DNA of 64,000 nucleotides from Mya arenaria (taxonomy: Eukaryota; Mollusca; Bivalvia; Myida; Myidae). A program made the position numbers and the translations under genes. Numbering within the stretch: position 1 is the first letter of the stretch; each line of letters opens with the position of its first letter. The notes under the pieces were generated by a model. That model was not told where the DNA came from. It saw only the letters and a list, made by a program, of their open reading frames with translations, and ran no database searches. Of this stretch, positions 37,501 through 48,200 are shown one piece after another. The stretch covers positions 65,337,479-65,401,478 of the forward strand of contig NC_069125.1 of NCBI RefSeq assembly GCF_026914265.1, given 5' to 3'.

Positions 37501-40500
37501 CATAAGAATATATTGTCAATAGTTATATTAGAGATATTTTCAAACATATAAGAATTCAGTTTTTTGAGCCTGAGTCTTAAACTCAGACTAAAGACGTTAG
37601 TGAATACGGCACCTGATCTTGCGACTTATCTTGACATTGAGACTCCCTGGCCAACCATTTTCAAATTCCTTCATTTGTTTGATTCCAATTTCAACATCTT
37701 GATCAACATTTACAGTTTCTTGTGCTATCTGACCTGTAACTAAGTTGATGATTTCATCAGGGTAATTCGACGGCTCCAATGGATTCATACAGTCATTTAT
37801 CGCTCCCTGCAGTGATCTATGATCGTTGCAGTCACTCAATATTCTTGCCTTCATTTCCTCTTTGGGTTTAGCATTAGATGGCTTAACTTGTTCACTATTT
37901 GCAAGGCTTGAGATATCTGCCTCCAACCTGCTACAAATGTGTAGACCAGGCGACCATATCTTGGGTGTGTCGGATTTTAATGTAATACCAATAATGCCTT
38001 CTTTTCCATACCAGTCTCAATGAACATATCACTCGAAATGCTGTTCCAAAAGCTTAAGATTTGACGCATCACATGCTTCCATTTCCGAAATATTTCCCTG
38101 CATGAACCGGGCATTTACTCCTTAGATAGTAAATAGGAGCGGCAATACCAAACGTAATGCACGTGTCTTGCTGCAAAGAAGTAGGGGATCGTAGATTTAA
38201 TAGCTACCAAATGAAAACCCTAATCAGTTTCTTTTTCAGCTATGATGTGAAGCATCATGATCAGCAATGACTTTATAACACAGTTATCCATAGCTTTCAT
38301 GTTCTGCTTCTAGATTACAGCTCTGAAAGAATTTTATTGAGGTCACCCATGCTGTCTATAATACCACTTACAAATGTTTCTGTCAGTAGTTCTTACGAAG
38401 TAAATTGGAATAAAAAAAAAATGCCATTGTTTTTTATACATATATGTAAACGGTTGTGCTCGTTTCATTTAGTCTGTGTTAATTAATGTTTATTTTGGCG
38501 GCCATATTGGACGCCATCTTGGTTAATATGTAATAATATAATGTCATTTGTGATACCTATATTGTAATGTAAAAACGAGATACATGTGTATAACAATTGA
38601 TGGTATTTGAAACAAAACCTAACTCAATTGTCAATTTTCTTTGTTTTGGCGGCCATTTTGGATGCCATGATGGCTTAATTATGATATGAAATATTTTAGA
38701 ATGGATCTGTTTGCAATAAAAATACATAATGGTATAATTTTGAACAGGAATTAATGCATTTATACACAATTACTAGTCAATTGTTGATTTTGATAAAATT
38801 TGGCGGCCATCTTGGAAGCCATCTTGAAGGGTGGTGTGAGGCCATCAAACGGATTCCTTAACTAGGGGGTCTTAACTACTTAAAAAGCTAAAAACATTTT
38901 CTATACACTCCGATGCAAGGTTCAGCCAAAATATCCCATTTGGCTGCCGGACTATGTTGTTTTCATTTGCATTGATGTTGTTGTGCAAATACTTGCTAAT
39001 AAGTTAGAAGGAAAGGTTCTGCATATTCTGAAGCTTGATACACATGTTACCACTGAGAATATGCTTATGTATATGTAACCCATAACTCATGCTATAGTAA
39101 TAGTCAAGTTATGTCCCTTACTGACTGAATAACCACAACAACAGATGAATGTTTGCATCTGCTTGCTGTGCTATTGGTCGTTTATATATATATGTATATT
39201 TTAATACATTATCAGCACGTATTAAGTATTGAGGCTTTATTACCAGTAGGTCTTTTATTGAGAAAAAAGAATTATGGTTAAAAAATTCAAATAAGGTGAC
39301 TCAAATTGATATTAACGGTACAAACTGATAGATGTATTATTGTCATTATTCAAAATGTTTAATAGCATTTGCTTTGATTAACATTTAACCTTAATTGTTA
39401 AAAAAAAAATTTTGTTAGTAACTTTTGCTAGCAACAACTTGTAACAAAACATTGTCAGTGAACAGCTGTATTTGATTTACTTCTGTATTTCAGATTATCT
39501 TCATAAGTCGGGGGTTATTTACAGAGACATGAAGGTAATTTGAATCTTGGATTGGTGATAGAATTTCTGTTGTATATAAATGCTGTTATAGGGATGAAGT
39601 TTAATACAGGACTGTAAAGATGAAACCTGTCACACTGGTGCACTACTAGTTGGCAAACAGTCAATACTCTGTTTAGAATTTGCAAGTGGAAGTTAGAACT
39701 TTCTGCTATTACCTTTGGTACTTTTTAGCCGTGTAAGATCAATTATCTCGAAAACAAAGAATGTTTCCATTATCATTAATGTTCAACAATTCTGACCATG
39801 TATGAAATGATTTGAAACATGCCAACTCCACAAAATTGTATTTAGACAATGATTTTTTTAGAGATTATAGAAAATGTATAAATGTAACATTGCCACCAGG
39901 TTTTGATAACCAAATTTTCCAACCTTTCACCTTTTGAAGTTTTTGTACTTGCAAGCACTCAATTTAGAAAGTTTTAGCTCATTTTAGGTGAGTTATATAT
40001 TTACAAACATCCTTTAAAAGAATCCCTGAATCCCAGGTAACACAGAACAAAGACTAAGCCTGACTGGTACTGGAACAGTTTATAACCATTACCAGTATGA
40101 AAGTCTGTTTTAAGCAGATGATAGTTTTATATTTTCGGTAGGGAATTATATGTGTCACCACTATCATGGGCACCACCAGAAAGTCTGCACCTTCACACTT
40201 GATTATAATAGTTACAGCAATAATGTCATGGACAATTTATGATATCTAGTAACATTGCTTCAGTCATTATTCATGACTCTTCAATTGTCAAAATTTGACC
40301 AAACATCGTTTTCTGTGTCTTTATTCAAATCTATTTGTATGAGTAAGATATAGAATTTGATTCTCTCTATCTTCAACAGCTCTTATCCAAATCTTTATAG
40401 AACTTGATAATAATGTTCATGGACATAGTTTCACAAACCTTTTTTGATAACGAATGAGACAACGATTTTATTGCTTGAGTTATCACCTCCAGTCAATATT

Positions 40501-43500
40501 TTACCAATAGTGCAATACTCACGATTTATAAGACTTGAATTGCCTTTTTTTCCACTTCACCTGGTGACACTCTTGTTTATTGATATACTGTATTTTGTCA
40601 TTTGGTAATGTTATAGCTCTTTTGCAGATGGAGAATCTCCTGTTTGATGCAGAAGGTATGAGCTTCATGATTTATATTTGTCTGGTTTTGTTTTGGTTGT
40701 AAAAAATTAAATCTTCATTTAATCCCTCTCAAATCAAATTAAAGTGAGACTCTTGATAGTTAACATTTTCTGGCATTTTTTAAAGATTTTGTTGATGAAA
40801 TAATCATGTTGATATGCTATTGAACAAAAACATATTTATTTTTTTAACCATAATAAGTTTTCAAATATATACCATAATTTTTATAAAAAACATCATCAGA
40901 GGTGGCAATTTTTATTTATGTTTTTCTTAAGGCCATCTACAGTTGACAGACTTTGGCCTTGCAAAATGGCTTGCTCGAGGTGAAAAGACAAGGACAGTCT
41001 GTGGAACACTGCAGTACATGGGTAAGTTACCCTTTCTCCTACACTGCAGTACATGGGTTAGTTGCCCTCTCTGCTCCTACACTACAATACATGGGTCAGA
41101 TGCCCTCTCTGCTCCTACACTGCAGCAGTAGGTGGGTCAGTTGCCCTCTCTGCTCCTACACTGCAGTACATGGGTACGTTGCCCTCTCTGCTCCTACACT
41201 GCAGTACATGGGCAAGTTGCTCTCTCTGCTCCTACACTGCATTACCTGGGTCAGTTGCCCTCTCTGCTCCTACACTGCAGCAGTACGTGGGTCAGTTGCC
41301 CCCTCTGCTCCTACACTGCAGTACGTGGGCAAGTTGCCCTCTCTGCTCCTACACTGCAGTACGTGGGCAAGTTGCCCTCTCTGCTCCTACACTGCAGTAC
41401 GTGGGCAAGTTGCCCTCTGCTCCTACACTGCAGTACGTGGGCAAGTGACCCTTTCTGCTCCTACACTGCAGTACGTGGGCAAGTTGCCCTCTCTGCTCCT
41501 ACACTGCAGTACATGGGCAAGTTGCCCTCTCTGCTCCTACACTGCAGTACGTGGGCAAGTTGCCCTCTCTGCTCCTACAAGTTGCCCTCTCTGCTCCTAC
41601 ACTGCAGTAAGTGGGCAAGTTGCCCTCTCTGCTCCTACACTGCAGTAAGTGGGGAAGTTGCCCTCTCTGCTCCTACACTGCAGTATGTGGGTTAGTTGCC
41701 CTCTCTGCTCTTACACTGCAGTACGTGGGTAAGTTGCCCTCTCTGCTCCTACACTGCAGTACATGGGCAAGTTGCCCTTTCTGTGCCTTGATAAATCATA
41801 TCCAATACTTAACACCATTATCGGATTGGATAGCCACATTGTAAATGTAATGCTTACTCAGTGAATTGTAATATAATTGCTAATAAATGATTTTCAAAAT
41901 ACTTTTCCTGTTTTGAAATCATTTTAGGATGATTAGATATTGGTATTTCATTGAGACCATTGGGTTCTTAAAAAGGACACCTGTACTGATTTCTTCATTG
42001 GAAACAAATATGAAGTGATATATTCCAGCTGCAGACCGTCTTTTTAGTAAAACTAGAATGAGATTTTAATACAAAACCTGAGCAGAATTGAACATGTTTG
42101 TTTTAGCACCAGAAGTATTAGCAGTTTACCCATACGGACACACTGCAGACTGGTGGTCACTTGGAATCCTGGTGTATGCCATGCTTGTTGGAAAGGTCAG
42201 CTCCTTTGTAGTGTTTATTGCTTGTTTGGATAAGATCTTTATTGTAAGGACAAAACATCCAAGTTCAGGTTTGTCCATCATGTTATATGTATATTTTTAG
42301 CTACCATTATTATTAGATAAGAATAATAAAACTCAAACAGGGTTCCAAGGGTCAGGGAAAAGTCAGGAAGTTTTGAATTCTGTCAGAGAAATTTGGGAAT
42401 TGGGCAAATCTCAGGGAATAGTCAGGGAATTAGGAACCTGAGATCAAGCGCCTTGGAATAAATTTGTGAAAGCAGAAAAAGGCAATAAGGCTAAGGCAGT
42501 TTCTTACTTTCTTTATAATTAAACACTGAAGGTTTGGTCAGTTGTGCAGTATGTACCAAAAGATAAAGTGAACATTATTCCAGTATTTTGTTGATTGTAG
42601 ACTGTTTATATATATTTGTTTTAATAAGCATATTCCAAAAATTCTACATTTTTTCTAGTACCCTGTTGATGGTGCCGCGGACCATATTGAGATGGCCCAG
42701 CGTGTGATAGACTGTGATTACTTATGTCCCGACATTGTCTCAGATGCAGCTCAGGATATTGTCAACAAGGTAGCTACTGTGGTCATTTACTCAGCTTTTT
42801 GTTTATCTCCAATATTTCTTTTTAGAGTACAAAGCTTCTTTATCTTCAATAATCAGTTGAGAAAACGCCAGATTGGGAAACAAAGGGATCAACCTTCATT
42901 ATTTTCCAATCTTGAAACTTTTGTCAATTTATATCCCGGTTCGGAAACAAAAAGTCCATTTTTTCCTATCATTTTTCTCTGCATCAGGTCATTAAGGATA
43001 TTAGAAACTAAAAAATGAATAAAATATCATACCATTCAGATTTATTTTGATTTCCCCATTCTTAAGATATCCAAATAAATCAAGATGTTTTCCAATCTGG
43101 AAACAAGACCAACAAGGCAGTGAGAACAGCTATTCAGGAAATGTAGCAGTTTTGTAGAGCTAGTATTACGGTACTATTGAAATAAAATCACAACAAAAGC
43201 ATATGTTTGATCTCCAATATCTCAAAAATGAGGATATTAAAGAAAAGTTTGAACAGTAGGATTTCAGATCTATTGTTCTTCTTAATCTAGTACACAACCA
43301 AGATTGTGTAAGGCAAATATCCTTATGCACAGAACATTGTAACTAAGGTATATGAAACATGGGTGTCTTTTTTCATGACCGGGCATAAATTGATAGAAGA
43401 TTCCCTTTTCAAGTACTTTGGTACTGCCCTGGTTTGCTGAAAGTGATCTGGTGTCACAAGGCAGAGTGTATCAGTAAAGTACAACTTTATAATGCTAATT

Positions 43501-44647
43501 ATTGGCTTTGTAGGCAAGCTGTGTATGATTTATAATTGGGTTGTCTGCTCTGCTGCGGATGTGTTTCTAACTAATAGCTCACATGAGATCTTGGTGAGCT
43601 ATTAAACTGGGCCTTGTCTGTCGTAAAATATATCGTAGTGACATTAAACCAAGAAGCAGATAGGATCTTTTTTTTCCACCCCTTGTACTGTACTAGCATT
43701 AACTAAACTAGCCTGTATATTGGTGTAATTATTCCCCTCCTACAGTTGCTGATGAAGAGCCCTGCAAAGAGACTGGTTGACCTGTATTCCTTGCAGAATA
43801 TGACCCTCTTTAGCCGCCTAAACTTCACTGATGTCATAGAGAGAAAGGTATGGGTCTTCAAAACCTCCATGAAATTGTGGACGCTATTCAGAAACATACT
43901 TGTTTAATTTATATTCTTTATTTGGGACAGAATATAAATTCTATGAGAAAGTCATTGATTAATAAAACATAAATTATATTCCCCCAATATCTCAAGTCCC
44001 CCACCTACAATAACTTATATTTCCCATATAACCTAGCTTATTTCGGCAAAGTGATATTAGAGTAGGATTAAGAACAGTTTAGTCCTCCTCTAGGTAGATT
44101 TTAATCTTTACGGGAGTAGGTGTTTATAGCAGATAATTATATCAGCAACTTAATGCAAATGACATTATACAAATTGGTATCCAATTTCTTAATAGCTATG
44201 ATGTATAAACATGTATTATATACACTCCAGATAAGTCCCCGGCAGCTGGTGGGACAAGATTTCTTCCCCATGACTGGCACCAGCTACAGTTTTGCACCTG
44301 GCTCTACACATTCAAATGACAGCTTTCAAGATGTAAGACATAGTCTATACTAGCACCTGTTGTGTACAATTGTTATGCAGCTTTATGCTCAGGAGTAGTA
44401 AAATAAAAGGCTTTAAAAGTTTAAGTGGAATTCTTTCATTCCAAAGTAATGCTTCTGCAATAGTGCTTCTGCAATGTCTTTGAAAGTACATGTTAATTGT
44501 AGACATTCTGATACATTTTGTTTTAGAAAACTTTTTAATAAGGTGTGCTTTCTGTTAAACCATATTGTCATCATAATGTTTTGTTTTCTACAGTTTGACT
44601 GTGTATGGAACCTTCCAAATGGAGCAGACAGACCTGTGTATGTATGA
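31510..44647 (+). CDS. RSKR: AGC-type protein kinase of the RSKR/SgK494 family, complete
   Basis: Fourteen exons with matching phases give 407 codons (human RSKR about 410): 31510-31569, 32788-33000, 33390-33473, 34000-34068, 34931-35003, 35225-35332, 39494-39534, 40628-40655, 40932-41021, 42107-42195, 42659-42769, 43746-43847, 44231-44332, 44594-44647. The kinase domain starts near residue 92, with glycine loop KGAYGNV (98-104), beta-3 Lys119 and helix-C Glu139. The catalytic loop is IYRDMKMEN (Asp214) with Tyr for the His of HRD, as usual in AGC kinases. DFG is 232-234, and the activation loop has Thr247 in [12 protein letters not shown]. 'FLPDFP' before the domain and 'DFDC' near the C-terminus match human RSKR, a poorly studied S6-kinase relative. 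The protein starts MGN, so N-myristoylation is possible but the context is not ideal. All catalytic residues are present. The sixth intron holds the 35410-38954 element, and the ninth a splice-site minisatellite. Confidence 0.95.
31780..32640. other. Repeat-like sequence with open frames in the first kinase intron
   Basis: A 156-codon plus frame (31809-32279) and an 83-codon minus frame (32018-32269) overlap. The stretch is richer in G+C than the intron around it. Neither translation matches a family I can name. A decayed mobile element is the likeliest reading, and a host gene is not supported. Confidence 0.3.
33178..33245 (+). repeat. tRNA-like SINE head
   Basis: It has an A-box-like 'tagcgacgcggtagagtg' and a B-box 'gggttcaaacccc' at tRNA spacing, but no pairing acceptor stem. 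It sits in a kinase intron. A tRNA-derived SINE (body up to about 33350) or tRNA pseudogene fits better than a working tRNA. Confidence 0.55.
36750..37930 (-). pseudogene. Decayed protein-coding remnant of the inverted-repeat element
   Basis: Minus-strand pieces with protein-like content include 37597-37926 (109 codons, containing '[20 protein letters not shown]'), 37015-37227 ('[12 protein letters not shown]', 'SIIIDGYL') and 36833-37063 ('[20 protein letters not shown]'), followed by 'SEDTDA' in the same direction. From memory these phrases belong to an uncharacterised protein family common in bivalves, corals and other invertebrates, with motifs like HDIRxTHEEAD and SDDTDVFVLL. The copy is broken in several places and interrupted by the nested MITE. 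Its function is unknown. Confidence 0.55.
37414..37613. mobile_element. Nested MITE (~200 bp)
   Basis: The left arm 'gcccgtattcacctacgttc' continues with 'gagactcaggctcagaaa'. The right arm is the inverse: 'tttgagcctgagtcttaaac' ... 'gttagtgaatacggc'. The centre is AT-rich. It lies inside the coding remnant of the larger element, so it inserted later. No protein. Confidence 0.75.
41006..41790 (+). repeat. 38-bp tandem repeat (~20 copies) grown from a kinase exon end plus its splice donor
   Basis: The ninth kinase exon ends 'ctgcagtacatgg' (41021) before GTAAGT. That junction and the next bases form a 38-base unit, 'ctgcagtac(a/g)tggg.aagtt' then 'gccctctctgctcctaca', repeated about 20 times into the intron. 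Each unit offers a donor-like site (gtaagt, gtcagt, gtacgt, gttagt or gcaagt) followed by a pyrimidine tract and a CAG. Copies are very similar, so the expansion is recent. Extending the exon into the array leads to a stop at about 41131. The long frames across the array (up to 231 codons) exist only because the unit has no stop in any phase. Confidence 0.95.
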
Positions 44648-44839
44648 CGTTCACTGCATGTGTAGAGGCACAACAGCAATATGTAAGAGGACAATTTCAA
44701 CTGTATGCTGGTTATACAAGGGTCTGGAATGTGTGTCCACCAAGCCATATACTGCCTGGGGGGATCATGCCTAACATATGTTAGTGACCCCAGCATTGGC
44801 CACTGTGATCCTCTCCTGATATTTATACACCTGCTGGAC

Positions 44840-45235
44840 AGATGTCACATCTGCTGTGTTATGTACCAGTCTACCAGAACGGTTCTCTGTGTTATGTACC
44901 AGTCAACCATGTACTAATCTGCCAGACTGGTTCTCTGTGTTATGTTCCAGTCTACCATGTACCAGTCTACCAGACTGCGTCTCTGTTTTGTACCAGTCTA
45001 CCATGTACCAGTCTACCAGAATGGTTCTTTGTGTTATGTACCAGTTAACCATGTTCTTATCTACCAGACTGGTTCTCTGTGTTATGTAACAATCTACTAT
45101 GTACCAGTCTACCAGACTGGTTCTCTGTATTGTACCAGTCTATCATAAGCCAGTTAACCAGACTAGTTCTCTGTGTTGTAAACCAGTCTACCTGACTGGA
45201 TCTATGTATTGTGAACCAGATTAGTTCTAGAAGAG
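44840..45235 (+). repeat. 48-bp minisatellite in the presumed kinase 3' UTR
   Basis: The unit is 'ggttctctgtgttatgtacc' followed by 'agt.accatgtaccagtct' and 'accagact', about eight copies with losses and substitutions. It starts about 190 bases after the kinase stop codon. Frames of 68-80 codons across it are incidental. Confidence 0.85.
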
Positions 45236-48200
45236 ATATGCTTTGATGAGTGTCGGAAAGAGAGAATAACCAGAATCCATGACTCAGTGAGATGGACAAA
45301 GTGAGATGGACAAAGAGGGGTGATTAAGCAGATAACATTATTTCTTTAACAATGGCATTTTCTTGTAAAATTACTCGATGTACATGTAGCTTACTCGGTT
45401 ATGAAAAATAATGTACTCTTACATACAATTTTATTATGTGAATCATCTATAGAGGTTGTGTATTCATTGTGAAATGATAAGACACATTAAATGCTAATGA
45501 ATTGGTTAATGCAAATGATTCTTTTATAGATCTGACAATGCATTTGTGTAGTTGATAACTTACTCATACAACTCTTACTCCACCATATAGAAGAGAATTG
45601 TTTGTTCAGGGGTATGCTCGCTTGTAAATATCCTAAAAAGAAATTATGTCTGCTGATTGACTTAAAAAGTTGGGTTGAGTTTTTCAGCATGTCGGGGCTG
45701 TTGATCATATCTCAAAAATTTAATTATGCTAAGGGACATAACACTTCATCTTAGTGTTCATGGCTGCAAGACAGTTAGCTAACTCCATATGATCCTCAAT
45801 ATAAGTTATAGCACCTGTTTTTGACATGCACTTATTTCATTAATAATGTATGTTATTCAGTGATATATTACATATACTAAGTGGCGTATTCAACAACAAA
45901 AAAACAGGCAAGCATTTGGCATTTTCACCACGGCGCTCATGTTAACAATTGCATCATTAGTTCATCTCAATACAATTCTTAAATTTTTCCTTTTTTGAAT
46001 TTACATTTTTATAGGTTTTACACATTTTTTTTGGTGTTATATAATAATGATACTTGAATACCACGATAGTTTTACCACATGTTTTAATGAAGATGATTTC
46101 AAAAGGACATATATCTCTAAACTAATTCTGTAATTTGTCCCTTAATTATGATATTTTAGTTTGCACTTTTTCGCACAGAGGAATAACAGTAAGATTAAAA
46201 GGTGATTTTAAATTTCATGAAAACAATGGTTATTGGGAACTTGTTTGCAGTTAGGTTTACATTAAAATCATTTACATTTCATCTGAATTATTTCGAACCA
46301 ATTAAAACCTCTGTAATAGAGTTTACTTCAAGTCTATTATCTCAAGGTTGTTAGGCAGGAAAGTTGATGTTGTTGTTATTTTTGATGTGATCCAGGTGAT
46401 GTTTTAAGCAGCATTAGACAGGAACTCTTGCTCAAAACACTGTTGAAGAGATTTTCATATTTGCTGATCATGATTTTTAAAAGTGTAGTTACTGTTTACT
46501 GTTATTAATATTTTTCTGACGATGTTCCAGTATAAAGTCAACAGGTTTTTTTTTCCTTGTCCACAAGACACCATTTATCTTGCAAGTGGTTATCCGTCTG
46601 TCTGCATTGGCCAGCTGGTGGCATTTGTTACTTTTCTGTTACAATTCATTTTGGAAATTTGTTTATACTAACCTTTTATTTTACCTCAAATATGTTGATA
46701 ACGTCTTGCCTAGATGCAAATCATTGTGTGCCATTCTATTGTTTACCTGCTTTGTTGTAATTATGCTAACACCAAAACTGTTGTGATAATTTTGGATTAA
46801 CCCCTTTTTTCAAGATGATCTGAGAGGACTGGTTAGTAAATCAATGCTCATTTGTATGTTTAAATCATAGAAACGGTAAGATAGAAGATTTGATTACTGT
46901 GATTATAAAGGAAATAATAGAACTAGAAATACCCCAGGTTTCTGTGTTAGGTCAGGTATGTGATACATTGTGTCACCATGACATTTTGTATGTGCAATAA
47001 TGTCTTTATTCTTAAAATTCCTTTGGAAAAAATAGTTTTTAAACAAGTCCAGATTGTCAAAAAGTAAAAGATTGAAAACATTTATTGTTTTAAGGCGGCC
47101 AACAATCAGAAACTTTAATTTAATACTAAGCAAACATAAACAGATCATTTGTTTTCACATAAATTCATAAATCTTTCTTATTTCAAAATATAAAGAAGTG
47201 ATTGAGAGAGCTGTTGGAAGTGTTTGAACATTTTGTAAATATTTTAAAGTACATGTATTCTGACTCATTTCAAAGATATCACTGTTGTAGTTTTGCAACT
47301 TTGATATATAGTGTTAAAATGTTGGAATTTGGAATAAAGCAAGCAATTCTTGTGAATTTATTTTGATGACAATTTTTGACTAGTGTTCATGAGTTCCTCA
47401 TAATCATTAAACTAAGATGATCATACAGACCATAGGGCTATCTAATTACCAAACATAGATCCAAATAGTGAAAGCTCATGTTTTTAAAAAAAAATATATG
47501 TAGCAGAAGTGTCAGAAATACAACTAAGAATTAAACAGTTAAATCTAAGAAAGCCTAGAGCAATATTTCCAGTAATCATTACAATTTACAACCAAGAATA
47601 AAGGATATGAAAAATTGATTGAATCATACTACAATAAGATGGCCGAGGTAAGGATAATATTATAAACCTGAGATGTTTCTTGTTATGCATAGTCCCAATC
47701 CTTTCTTTGTAAACTTTCTTTGATTTCTTTTAACTAGGTATTCTTTTTCTTTATTTATTTGAATGCTGTAATTTTTATTTAATAACTTTCTGGTTGTTTA
47801 GCCAAAGTACATAATTTATGGTATATGGTGTAGCTTTGTTGCATGTTAAATGTATAGCAAGAAAAAAAACTAAAAAGGATGATTACTCAGTTGATTGTAA
47901 ATAATTAAAACTCACTTTTTCAATTTCAGCTTTAATATTTATTTTCAATCTTGTCTGTTTTCTAAGAAAACACAAGTTGGGTTATTGTGATAGCCTTGAT
48001 GTCTTCATCGTCTATGTTATAGGTTGTCATAGTGCAAAAGCATTAAACTTTACTAAAATGAAAGTATTAATAATAATGTTCATGATATTTAAATGGAACT
48101 TGGTGTACATGTTGCCCGAGGCATTAGGTACTTTGTTTTTTGGGGAAAGAGTTATAAGCATTTCAGTAACAGATTCATTATAAACAGGACAAATATGATT

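Larger units (their letters stand above)
35410..38954. mobile_element. 3.5-kb element with ~540-bp terminal inverted repeats and 6-bp target duplication
   Basis: The ends are 'tagtccggcagc' and its inverse 'gctgccggacta', flanked on both sides by TGTTGT (35404-35409 and 38955-38960). The inverted repeats run inward to about 35950 and 38420, including matching phrases such as 'ggaatccgtttgatggcctc' and 'ggtatcacaaatagcatta' (inverted near 38540). Each arm carries three pairs of 'aagatggcgtcc/aagatggccgcc' motifs or their inverses. The interior holds minus-strand remnants of a protein (36750-37930) and a nested MITE (37414-37613). It is inserted in the sixth intron of the kinase gene. It is probably a DNA transposon; the superfamily is not assigned. 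Confidence 0.85.

Noticed and set aside
40953-41844. A 231-codon frame and two similar ones ([18 protein letters not shown]-like)
   Set aside because: The 38-bp unit lacks stops in every phase, so open frames are automatic. The real coding part ends at 41021.
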